Source: CF-39 sp035651155
GTDB lineage: Bacteria; Chloroflexota; Limnocylindria; P2-11E
Assembly (NCBI GenBank): GCA_035651155.1
Contig: DASRGG010000005.1
Location: 78,602-142,601, forward strand
Direction of reading: 5' to 3'
DNA: 64,000 nt
Below the pieces are notes generated by a model. The model searched no databases. It worked only from the letters and a program-made list of their open reading frames with translations, and was not told the origin of the DNA. Within the stretch, counting starts at the first letter, position 1; every line of letters begins with the position of its first letter. Both the position numbers and the translations under genes were made by a program. This document shows, piece by piece, positions 42,896-49,994 of this stretch.

Positions 42896-44002
42896 TTATC
42901 CGCTGGTCCGGACGCGGTAGTTGGGCGCCGCGACGGTGATCTGCACGTCGTGCGGATGCGATTCGCGCAGGCCGGCGCCGCTGATGCGGACGAAGCGCGC
43001 CTTCGTGCGCAGATCCTCGATGGTGGCGGCGCCGGTGTACTTCATCCCCGCGCGCAGGCCGCCGATGAGCTGGTGCACGAACGGCTCGAGCGGTCCGCGG
43101 GCGGCGACGCGCCCCTCGATCCCCTCGGGAACGACCTTGCTGAACTCCGCGACCTCGCCCTGGCCGTAGCGGTCGCGGCTCGTCTGCCTCGCCTCCATCG
43201 CTCCCAGCGAGCCCATGCCGCGGTACGACTTGAAGCGTCCTTCGGCCGTGTCGATGACGTCGCCGGGCGACTCGTCCACGCCGGCGAGCAGTCCGCCGAG
43301 CATCACGGTATGCGCGCCGGCGCCGATGGCCTTCGCGATGTCGCCGGATTCCTGGATCCCGCCGTCCGCGCAGATCGGTACACCGGATTTCGCGGCGGCC
43401 TCGGCGCACTCGAAGATGGCTGTGATCTGCGGCATGCCCGCACCGGCGACGACCCGCGTCGTGCAGATCGCCCCGGGTCCGACGCCGATCTTCACCGCGT
43501 CCGCGCCGGCGGCGATGAGCTCCTCGGTCCCCTGCGCGGTCACCACGTTCCCGGCCATGACCTGGACGCGGTGGCGCGCCTTCACCTTCTCGACCATGCG
43601 GATGACGCCGATGGCGTGCCCGTGCGCGATGTCCACGACGACGACGTCGACGCCCGCGGCGACCAGGGCCGCGACGCGCTCGTCCGCGTCGCCCCAGACG
43701 CCGACCGCCGCGGCCACGCGCACGCCCGCGGCCTTGCATTCCTTCACCTGTGCGGCCTGCTCGTCGACGCTGAGGTTGCGGTGGAGCACGCCCATCCCGC
43801 CGAGACGGCCGAGCGCGATGGCCATCCGCGCCTCGGTGACCGTGTCCATCGCGGCCGAGAGGATCGGGATGTCGAGCGCGAGCTCGCGCGTCAGGAAGGT
43901 GCGGGTGGAGACCTGCGCGGGGAGGACATCGCTGCGAGCGGGAACGAGGAGGACGTCGTCGAAGGCAAGGCCTTCCGTTCCGAACTTCTCCTCAGGGGTC
44001 AA
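42896..44002 (-). CDS. guaB: IMP dehydrogenase lacking the CBS regulatory domain
   Basis: This 368-residue TIM-barrel enzyme oxidises IMP to XMP. The active-site loop is KIGVGPGAICTTRVVAGAG with Cys 180. FDDVLLVPARSDV, LSAAMDTVTEARMAIALG and RFKSYRGMGSLGAM are conserved. Normal IMPDH has ~490 residues, with two CBS motifs inserted after the HRNLSVDEQAAQV helix. Here the chain goes directly on (KECKAAGVRVAAAVG), so the allosteric Bateman module is absent. The start is TTG 44002, with no clear ribosome-binding site. A TAGACT box lies about 24 bases upstream, a possible -10 element for the whole cluster. It is the first gene of the purine cluster. Confidence 0.95.
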   Translation of the reverse strand: MTPEEKFGTEGLAFDDVLLVPARSDVLPAQVSTRTFLTRELALDIPILSAAMDTVTEARMAIALGRLGGMGVLHRNLSVDEQAAQVKECKAAGVRVAAAVGVWGDADERVAALVAAGVDVVVVDIAHGHAIGVIRMVEKVKARHRVQVMAGNVVTAQGTEELIAAGADAVKIGVGPGAICTTRVVAGAGMPQITAIFECAEAAAKSGVPICADGGIQESGDIAKAIGAGAHTVMLGGLLAGVDESPGDVIDTAEGRFKSYRGMGSLGAMEARQTSRDRYGQGEVAEFSKVVPEGIEGRVAARGPLEPFVHQLIGGLRAGMKYTGAATIEDLRTKARFVRISGAGLRESHPHDVQITVAAPNYRVRTSG

Positions 44003-44088
44003 TCCCGCGCCCTCACCCGGACCAGTCTACGGCGCATCGATCGAGAAGGGGCAGGGGGCAGAACGAGCGGCGCGGGAAGTAGCGAAAG

Positions 44089-44108
44089 GGCGAACGCGTC
44101 AGTTCGCC
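44089..44108 (-). terminator. Short hairpin at the end of the surface-protein gene
   Basis: GGCGAAC-N6-GTTCGCC forms a 7-bp stem that includes the stop codon of the gene ending at 44099. On the minus strand it is followed by CTTTCG. It could end the surface-protein transcript before guaB. The T tract is weak, so the assignment is tentative. Confidence 0.4.
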
Positions 44109-45145
44109 GTGATCCGCCCGGACGCCGCGCTGCTCTTGGTGTTGCCGGCGTTGTCGGTCGTCGTGACGTAGAAGCAGTACTTCTTGTTCGACACCAGGCC
44201 GGTGACCGTGTAGCTCGTCGCGGCCGCGCTCACGGCGTACGACGTCGGGTAGTTCGCGGCGTTCACCGCGGGGCAGGCGCCGGGCCCGGCGGCCGAACGA
44301 TGGATGGTCTGGCTCGCGACACCCGACAGCGCGTCCGTCCCCTTCGCCCACGAGAGATCGATCTCGCCGTTGCCCTGGCCAGCCACCCCGGTGATGCCTG
44401 TCGCCGCCGTCGGGCTCGTGAGGTCGATCTTCACCGTCTGGTTCGCGCTCGCGCTGGCGTTGCCGGCGGCGTCGGTGCCGAAGTACGCGACGGTGTGGCC
44501 GGCGCTTTCGCCGCTGACGTTGAAGGTCACACCGGCCCCGCCCGTCGAGACCTGGCCACCGGCGTCCACGTTGCGCGTGACCGAGCCCATACCGGTGCCG
44601 GTGTCGACACCGCTCACCGTGACGGAGACCGTGGCGTTGAACCAGCCCGCGCAGCTGCCGCCGTTGCAGGTGATCGACATCGTGGGCGCGGTGCGGTCGG
44701 AGATCCCGTTCTGCGCCGTGCTGTTGGCGCTGGTGAACGTGCCGCCGCCGGTCACCTTCGCCTGGATGACGTACTGGTACGTGCCGTCGGCCGGCGGCGT
44801 GTCCGAGTACGCGAGCCCCGCGGTCGTCGCGATCTGCGCGTAGGGGCCACCGGCCGGACCGCGCAGCACGTTGTAGCTGAGCGTGTGACCGGTGCCGGGC
44901 GCCGTCGGCGTCGCGGTCCAGGAGAGGTTCACGACGCCACCGGCGCTCGAGGCCGGCGCGCTCTGCGAGGCCGGCGGCTGCACGAGCAGCGTGCTCACGT
45001 GGTTGCCCGGGTTCGTGCTCGTCGTGGCGAAGGTCGCGCCCGTGTCGCCCGAGACGATGCCGGCGAGCGCGAGCGTGACCATCAGCACGAATGCGAGCGC
45101 CAGAAGGCGATCGCCCTGCGACCGGAACGCGCTCCCCATGGCCAT
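44099..45145 (-). CDS. Secreted surface protein with TasA-like start and fibronectin-type domains
   Basis: This 348-residue protein has a signal/anchor segment at about 13-31 (RLLALAFVLMVTLALAGIVS). The early mature sequence DTGATFATTSTNPGNHVST resembles the start of the TasA/camelysin-like protein encoded two genes upstream. Two fibronectin-III-like strands follow (LSYNVLRGPAGGPYAQIATT, SYTVTGLVSNKKYCFYVTTT) with a Cys-containing Ig-like part between them. It is probably a fibre-associated or adhesive surface protein processed by the SipW-type peptidase whose stop lies one base before its start region. Its substrate or partner is unknown. Confidence 0.7.
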   Translation of the reverse strand: MAMGSAFRSQGDRLLALAFVLMVTLALAGIVSGDTGATFATTSTNPGNHVSTLLVQPPASQSAPASSAGGVVNLSWTATPTAPGTGHTLSYNVLRGPAGGPYAQIATTAGLAYSDTPPADGTYQYVIQAKVTGGGTFTSANSTAQNGISDRTAPTMSITCNGGSCAGWFNATVSVTVSGVDTGTGMGSVTRNVDAGGQVSTGGAGVTFNVSGESAGHTVAYFGTDAAGNASASANQTVKIDLTSPTAATGITGVAGQGNGEIDLSWAKGTDALSGVASQTIHRSAAGPGACPAVNAANYPTSYAVSAAATSYTVTGLVSNKKYCFYVTTTDNAGNTKSSAASGRITAN

Positions 45146-45146
45146 G

Positions 45147-45764
45147 TCAGGCCACCTGCGTCCGCCGGTGCGTCGTGCGGAGCCAGCTCATGTGCGCGTT
45201 CCAGGCCTCGTCCGCGTCGGCGGCGACGAGGACCGGCGTGCGCTCGACCCGGCGGAGCGCGATCGGCTGCGGGGCCTTCGCCGCCGTCTCCTTGCGGAGG
45301 ACGAGGGCGCCGGCGCATGCGAAGAACGTGATCGCCGCGATGAGCGTGAGCGCGAGCCGCCAGTAGGCCTGGACGCCGAACGCGACGTACCCGGCCACCG
45401 GGACGCTCCCGCGGACGATGCCGACCTCGCCGGGGAACCACTTGTCCTCGGGATCCGCGACGAGGTTCGCGTCGCCCTTGGTCGTGAAGGTGAGTCCGGC
45501 CGAGCTGCGACCGATCGAGGTGACCCGGTGGGTCGTGGTCTGGCCGTACTGCTGGAAGGTGATGACGTCCCCGACCTTGATCTCCGACGGGCTCACCGGC
45601 TGGACGAGCACGAGCGATCCCTTGTGGATGCTCGGCTCCATCGAGCCGCCCGTGACGATGTAGGTGCCGAGGCCGAGGACGCGGATCCCGACGAACGCGA
45701 GGCAGAGCACGAAGAGGGCGGCGAAGGCCGCCAGCGAGAGGATGTTCCCGATCGTCTTCGTCAT
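45147..45764 (-). CDS. sipW: SipW-type signal peptidase I
   Basis: This 205-residue protein has an N-terminal membrane helix (about 7-30) and catalytic Ser 41 in YIVTGGSMEPSIHKGSLVLV. The second catalytic residue is His 79 in QTTTHRVTSIG rather than Lys. This Ser-His pair marks the ER/SipW class. A second helix lies near 135-155, and a cytoplasmic tail follows. SipW peptidases process TasA-like fibre proteins, and one such gene lies directly upstream while another surface protein follows. Ribosome-binding site AAAGGAG precedes the ATG. Specific processing of its neighbours is inferred from context. Confidence 0.88.
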   Translation of the reverse strand: MTKTIGNILSLAAFAALFVLCLAFVGIRVLGLGTYIVTGGSMEPSIHKGSLVLVQPVSPSEIKVGDVITFQQYGQTTTHRVTSIGRSSAGLTFTTKGDANLVADPEDKWFPGEVGIVRGSVPVAGYVAFGVQAYWRLALTLIAAITFFACAGALVLRKETAAKAPQPIALRRVERTPVLVAADADEAWNAHMSWLRTTHRRTQVA

Positions 45765-45807
45765 CTTCGTGCTCCTTTCCTGCTCGTTCGGTCTTCAGAC
45801 GCGGGGA

Positions 45808-45840
45808 CCGGGGCGGTCCCTCCCAGCCGGACCGCCCCGG
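45808..45840 (-). promoter_or_regulatory. 12-bp intercistronic hairpin between TasA-like and sipW genes
   Basis: CCGGGGCGGTCC (45808-45819) and GGACCGCCCCGG (45829-45840) form a perfect 12-bp stem with a 9-base loop. It begins about 10 bases after the stop of the TasA-like gene. No T tract follows on the minus strand, so partial termination or protection of the upstream mRNA end is more likely than full termination. This would give more fibre protein than peptidase. Confidence 0.6.
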
Positions 45841-45850
45841 CCAGGGAGGG

Positions 45851-46384
45851 CTACTTGGCCGAGCCGGCCAGCTGCGTCGCCGTGTACGTGATCGTGAAGT
45901 CCTGCGTGAGGCTCTGGAACGTGTTGCCGGCCGAGCTCGGGAAGCTGAAGTCGTACGTGAGCGTGTCCGTGGCGCCCGCCGCGATCGTGCCCGAGGCCGC
46001 GAGCGTCATGTTCTTCAGCGCGCCGGTGTAGAGGACCGTCGCGCCACGCTTGACCGTGACCTGGAGGCCGTTGGTCGTGTCCGACCACAGGAGCGTGTTC
46101 GCCGTCGCGCTGACCGCGGCGGTGTAAGTGAACGGCGCGTTGCCGCTGTTCGTGACGACGACCGTGCGGCTCGCGGTGTCGCCGGGAACGAGGTTGGTGA
46201 TGTTGATGAGGTCATTGGCGTTCGGCTTGTCGTTGCTCATCGAGAGGGTCGCCGATCCGAACGTGTTGCTCGGGTTCGTGCTCGTCGCGGTGAAGTTCGC
46301 GGAGGTCTTGTCGGCGGTGGCGGTGAGGCCGAGCAGGACCAGTCCCGCGAGCGCCATGCCAGCCAGAAGGTTGAGCTTGCGCAT
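45851..46384 (-). CDS. TasA/camelysin-like secreted fibre protein
   Basis: This 177-residue protein has a signal peptide at about 1-24 (LNLLAGMALAGLVLLGLTAT). The mature N-terminus is KTSANFTATSTNPSNTFGSA. Beta strands such as TLSMSNDKPN, ITNLVPGDTASRTVVVTNSG and TLTYDFSFPSSAGN follow. Size, the SANFTA-type opening and the VPGD-x-x-x-R segment fit the camelysin/TasA family of biofilm fibre subunits. A purine-rich ribosome-binding site (GAGAAGGGGAC) precedes the ATG. It heads the unit TasA-like, sipW, surface protein. The 231 bases upstream (46385-46615) hold no other gene I can support. Confidence 0.75.
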   Translation of the reverse strand: MRKLNLLAGMALAGLVLLGLTATADKTSANFTATSTNPSNTFGSATLSMSNDKPNANDLINITNLVPGDTASRTVVVTNSGNAPFTYTAAVSATANTLLWSDTTNGLQVTVKRGATVLYTGALKNMTLAASGTIAAGATDTLTYDFSFPSSAGNTFQSLTQDFTITYTATQLAGSAK

Positions 46385-46615
46385 CCAGGTTGTCCCCTTC
46401 TCTTTCCGCTCCGCCGGTTCGCTCTCGTGTTCCTGGTCGGGCGGTTCTTGTCTTCGGGGGTCAGGTTCGGCCCTGCCGGAGCGCGCTCCATCGGCGTTCA
46501 GGGGGAGGAAGGGTCCTTCGTTGGTCGTAGTCCCAGGAAGGAGAACCGCCAGGGATCACCCGTTGGTATCACGCGCGTCCTCCCGGAGGAGTAGGCCGCG
46601 CGCCGGGAAGGCGCC

Positions 46616-46945
46616 TCAGCCCTGCTGGCGGCTCTTCGCGAGGCGCTCGCCGAAGGCGGACCCGCCACCGGCCCAGAGGTTCAGCATCTCGATGCGCCGC
46701 TTGCTCCAGCCGCGCGCGCGCCACCAGAACGCGGTGGCGGCGGTGAGGGCGACGAAGCAGGCGCCGGGGAAGACGACCTCCTGGAGGGCCACGAACAGGT
46801 CGAACCGGTGCGCCACGATCCCGAGCGCGAGCAGGACGAGCGCCTCGACCTCCGCGACGATCAGGAGGAAGACGAGGGCGAAGGAGGCCGCGCCGAAGAT
46901 CTTCTTGGCGCGGTAGGGGAACGCGACGTCGAGAAGGCCACCCAC
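46616..46945 (-). CDS. Small membrane protein of unknown function
   Basis: This 109-residue protein has predicted helices at about 16-42 (IFGAASFALVFLLIVAEVEA) and 50-73 (ALQEVVFPGACFVALTAATA). A short basic C-terminal tail follows (WWRARGWSKRRIEMLNLWAG). No family is recognised. It lies between purA and the TasA/SipW group on the same strand. The start at ATG 46945 is the only sensible one, 63 bases after the purA stop. Confidence 0.55.
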   Translation of the reverse strand: MGGLLDVAFPYRAKKIFGAASFALVFLLIVAEVEALVLLALGIVAHRFDLFVALQEVVFPGACFVALTAATAFWWRARGWSKRRIEMLNLWAGGGSAFGERLAKSRQQG

Positions 46946-47008
46946 GTCCGGCGGACTATCGGCCCTGGCGGGAGCCCGAGCAAGCCCCCCAACGTGTGGA
47001 GAACCGCG

Positions 47009-48271
47009 TCATAGCAGCGTGGCGCTGCGTTCCGGGCCGATGCCGACCATGCCGATGGGCGCGCCGACGGTGTGCTCGATCTTCTCGAGGTACGCCCGTG
47101 CCGCGGCCGGAAGGTGCGCACGGTCGGAGACGCCGTCGAGAGACGAGCTCCAGCCGGAGCAACGCTCGTACACGGGTGTGACGCGCTCGAGGAGCGCGGT
47201 CGGCGGCATGTCCGTGGTCCGCTTCCCGTCGAGGTCGTAGCCGACGCAGAACGGGATCTCCTCGTAGGCGCCGAGCACGTCGAGCTTCGTCACCGCGATC
47301 TCGGTGAAGGCGTTGAGGCGGTGCGCGTGCCGCGCGGCGACCGCGTCGAACCATCCGACGCGTCGCGGCCGTCCGGTCGTCGCTCCGTACTCGTTCGCCA
47401 TCTCGCGGAGCGCGTCGCCCTCCGTGCCCTTCATCTCGGTCGGGAAGGGACCCTCGCCCACCGCGGTCGAGTACGCCTTCACGACGCCGATGACCCGCGT
47501 GATATATCGGGGCGGGATGCCGGCGCCGACCGCCGCCCCGCCGGCGAGCGGATTCGACGACGTGACGTACGGGTAGATGCCCCAGTCGAGATCGCGCATC
47601 GCGCCGAGCTGTCCCTCGAGCAGCACCCGCGCGTCGGTGCGCACCGCGTGCTCGACGAGCGGCAGCGTGTCGGCGATGCGCTCGCCCAGCGTCGCGGCCG
47701 CGCCCAGGACCTGATCGGCGACCTCGCGCGCGTCGAGCGGCGCGTCGCCCAGGCGCTCGATGATCTTGTTCTTCACCTCGAGCTCGTGCGCGACGCGCGC
47801 GCGGAAGCGCTTCTCGTCCCGGACCTCGTAGACCTGGATGCCGTGGCGCGCGACCTTGTCGGCGTACGCGGGCCCGACGCCCATGCCGGTGGTCCCGAGC
47901 TTCTGGCGCCCGCGCTCGCGCTCGTCGAGACGGTCGAGGAGCGTGTGCCACGGCATGAGCAGGTGCGCGCGATCCGAGACGCGCAGGTTCGCGGTCGCGA
48001 TGCCGTGGCGTTCGAGGTTCGCGAGCTCCTCGCAGAGCACCCGGAGGTCGACGACCGTCCCCGGCCCGATGACGCAGAGCGCCTTCGGATTGAAGACGCC
48101 CGACGGGACGAGATGCAGCTTGAACGTCCCGTACTGGTTCACGACGGTGTGCCCGGCGTTGTTGCCACCCTGGTATCGGATGACGACATCCGCCTCCTGC
48201 GCGAGGAGGTCGGTGATCTTGCCTTTGCCCTCGTCGCCCCACTGGGCTCCGACGACGGCGGTCACGGGCAC
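47009..48271 (-). CDS. purA: Adenylosuccinate synthase
   Basis: This 420-residue enzyme links IMP and aspartate with GTP, the first step to AMP. The N-terminus VVGAQWGDEGKGKITDLLAQ holds the catalytic Asp and the GTP P-loop. VIRYQGGNNAGHTVV, GPGTVVDLRVLCEE and TTGRPRRVGWFDAVAARHAH are family signatures. The start is GTG 48271; a second GTG lies two codons later. It is not part of the main purine cluster but completes the AMP branch together with purB. A YdcF-like gene ends 18 bases upstream. Confidence 0.96.
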   Translation of the reverse strand: MPVTAVVGAQWGDEGKGKITDLLAQEADVVIRYQGGNNAGHTVVNQYGTFKLHLVPSGVFNPKALCVIGPGTVVDLRVLCEELANLERHGIATANLRVSDRAHLLMPWHTLLDRLDERERGRQKLGTTGMGVGPAYADKVARHGIQVYEVRDEKRFRARVAHELEVKNKIIERLGDAPLDAREVADQVLGAAATLGERIADTLPLVEHAVRTDARVLLEGQLGAMRDLDWGIYPYVTSSNPLAGGAAVGAGIPPRYITRVIGVVKAYSTAVGEGPFPTEMKGTEGDALREMANEYGATTGRPRRVGWFDAVAARHAHRLNAFTEIAVTKLDVLGAYEEIPFCVGYDLDGKRTTDMPPTALLERVTPVYERCSGWSSSLDGVSDRAHLPAAARAYLEKIEHTVGAPIGMVGIGPERSATLL

Positions 48272-48289
48272 GTGTTCAGATGGTAAGGC

Positions 48290-48880
48290 TTACTCGTTCC
48301 CGAAGAGGATGGCGGCGCCGAGCTTCGCGATCTCCACGAGGGTGAGCGACCGCGACGGCTCGCGCGTCCACCACCGATCGGGATCCCAGTCGGGGTCATC
48401 CGCCGGCCGGTTGCGGAACGAGAGGCCCGCGGGCGCGAAGGCTCGCGAGAAGAGGAGCGCCGCGCGGCGCTGGTGGTATGGGCTCGTCACGAGGATGGCC
48501 GTGCGCAGGCCCCGCGCGCTCATGACCTGCGCGACAAGACGCGCGTTCTCCTCGGTCGTCGTCGCGTCGGGCTCGATGAGGATCGCCCGCTCGGGCACGC
48601 CGAGCTTCATGGCGTCGCGCTTCATGAGCTCGGCCGAGCTCACCGAGTTCGGGTCGAGCGAAGCGCCCGAGAAGAGGAGCAGCGGCGCGTAGCCCTGCTG
48701 CCAGAGGCGGACGGCGGTCTCGGTGCGCGGCCCGGTGTCGCCGGAGACCGCGACGATGACGTCCACCTTCGCGAGCGGATCCCTGACCGCGAGGGCGTGC
48801 CCCAGCACGACGAGCGTGCCGACGCCGATCGACAGCATGAGGACGGCGCCCACGAGGACGCCGAACAAGAACGTGCGCAT
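48290..48880 (-). CDS. YdcF/SanA-like DUF218 membrane protein
   Basis: This 196-residue protein has one N-terminal membrane helix (FLFGVLVGAVLMLSIGVG). A DUF218 domain follows: VDVIVAVSGDTGPRTETAVR, then GYAPLLLFSGASLDPNS, LIEPDATTTEENARLVAQVM and AILVTSPYHQRRAALLFSRA. These include the conserved Asp, Glu and His of the family. YdcF and SanA proteins are linked to envelope integrity and bind nucleotides, but the reaction is unknown. It lies between purA and a sugar epimerase on the same strand. Confidence 0.82.
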   Translation of the reverse strand: MRTFLFGVLVGAVLMLSIGVGTLVVLGHALAVRDPLAKVDVIVAVSGDTGPRTETAVRLWQQGYAPLLLFSGASLDPNSVSSAELMKRDAMKLGVPERAILIEPDATTTEENARLVAQVMSARGLRTAILVTSPYHQRRAALLFSRAFAPAGLSFRNRPADDPDWDPDRWWTREPSRSLTLVEIAKLGAAILFGNE

Positions 48881-48919
48881 CCTCGCTCGGAGAGTACCGG
48901 CGGACCGGCCCCGGCGGTG

Positions 48920-49816
48920 CTACGCGAGCTTCGCGGTGAGCCGAAGACCGTCGCGAAGGCTCGTCTTCGCGCGCCAGAGTCCGGTGTGGAGGGCCTTGTG
49001 CGCGTCGAGGCAGGAGCGCTGGATCTCGACCGCGCGTGCCGGCGCGTGGCGGACGCCGGCCGGCGGGCCGAGGACCTCGGTCATGGCCGCGATGAGGTCG
49101 TTCACGCTCGTCGCGACGCCGGTGCCGATGTTGAAGACGCCGTGCCACGACCCCGCGAAGGAGGCCGTGACCGCGTCGATCACGTCTCCGACGTAGACGT
49201 AATCGCGCTGGGCGGTGCCGTCGCCGAACACCGTGAGCGGCTCCTTGCGGCGCCACAGGCCGAGGAAGATCGCGATGACGCCGCCCTCGAGGTCCTGCCG
49301 TTGCCGCGGGCCGAACACGTTCGCGAGCCGCAGCGTGATCGACGGCACCTGCGCCTCCTCGACGATGCGCTCGCCCGCGAGCTTGAACCGGCCGTAGTTC
49401 GAATCGGGCCGCGCGGGAGTGCGCTCGCTCGCGCAGACCGGCGTCTCGCCGTACATCGCGCCGCCGGTGGAGATGTTCACCAGCATCTGGACGTGCCGGT
49501 CCTCGGCGAGCCGGGCCACGTTCGCCGTGCCGTCGACGATGACCCGGCGGTAGAGATCGGCCTGCTCCATCGATTCGACGACCTTCGTCTTCGCGGCGCA
49601 GTGCACGATCGCGTCGAAGCCCTCGCCGTGGACGGCACGGGCGAGCGACGTCGCGTCGCTGATGTCCGCGAGGCGGAACGGGATGTCCGGCGCGAGGTTC
49701 GCGCGGTCGCCCGTCGACAGGTCGTCGACGGCGACGACGAGGTCGCCGCGCGCGACGAGCGCGTCCACGATGTTGCTGCCGACGAATCCGGCGCCGCCGG
49801 TGACGAGCACACGCAA
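48920..49816 (-). CDS. NAD-dependent sugar epimerase/dehydratase (GalE-like SDR)
   Basis: This 298-residue extended SDR has the Rossmann motif VTGGAGFVGSNIVDALVARG at the N-terminus and ISTGGAMYGETPVC around the catalytic Ser/Thr. SNYGRFKLAGERIV carries the Tyr-x3-Lys pair and LRLANVFGPRQRQDLEGGVI the substrate region. It most resembles UDP-glucose 4-epimerase-type enzymes; the exact sugar is uncertain. The start is TTG 49816, with GTG two codons later also possible. It is divergent from the dnaB pair and could share regulatory DNA with it. Confidence 0.82.
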   Translation of the reverse strand: MRVLVTGGAGFVGSNIVDALVARGDLVVAVDDLSTGDRANLAPDIPFRLADISDATSLARAVHGEGFDAIVHCAAKTKVVESMEQADLYRRVIVDGTANVARLAEDRHVQMLVNISTGGAMYGETPVCASERTPARPDSNYGRFKLAGERIVEEAQVPSITLRLANVFGPRQRQDLEGGVIAIFLGLWRRKEPLTVFGDGTAQRDYVYVGDVIDAVTASFAGSWHGVFNIGTGVATSVNDLIAAMTEVLGPPAGVRHAPARAVEIQRSCLDAHKALHTGLWRAKTSLRDGLRLTAKLA

Positions 49817-49968
49817 GGCTTGGTCGCTCCCTTATCGATGTGGATGACTTTGTGGACGAGATGGTGCACGAGAGCCGTTCCGCCGGAGCGCTTCCGACAG
49901 TAGCGTTCGACACGTCGCGGGGCTTCCTCCGCGCGACGCGCGATGGCGGAGGCTCCGAGATGCCACGT

Positions 49969-49982
49969 AGAACACCCGTTCT
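49969..49982 (+). promoter_or_regulatory. LexA (SOS) box in front of the dnaB pair
   Basis: AGAACACCCGTTCT is a perfect palindrome matching the Bacillus-type SOS core GAAC-N4-GTTC. It ends 12 bases before the GTG of the first dnaB gene, almost the same distance as the similar box before lexA. A TAGACT hexamer overlapping its right edge could be the -10 element, so bound LexA would block the promoter. Confidence 0.7.
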
Positions 49983-49994
49983 AGACTTGTCGGC

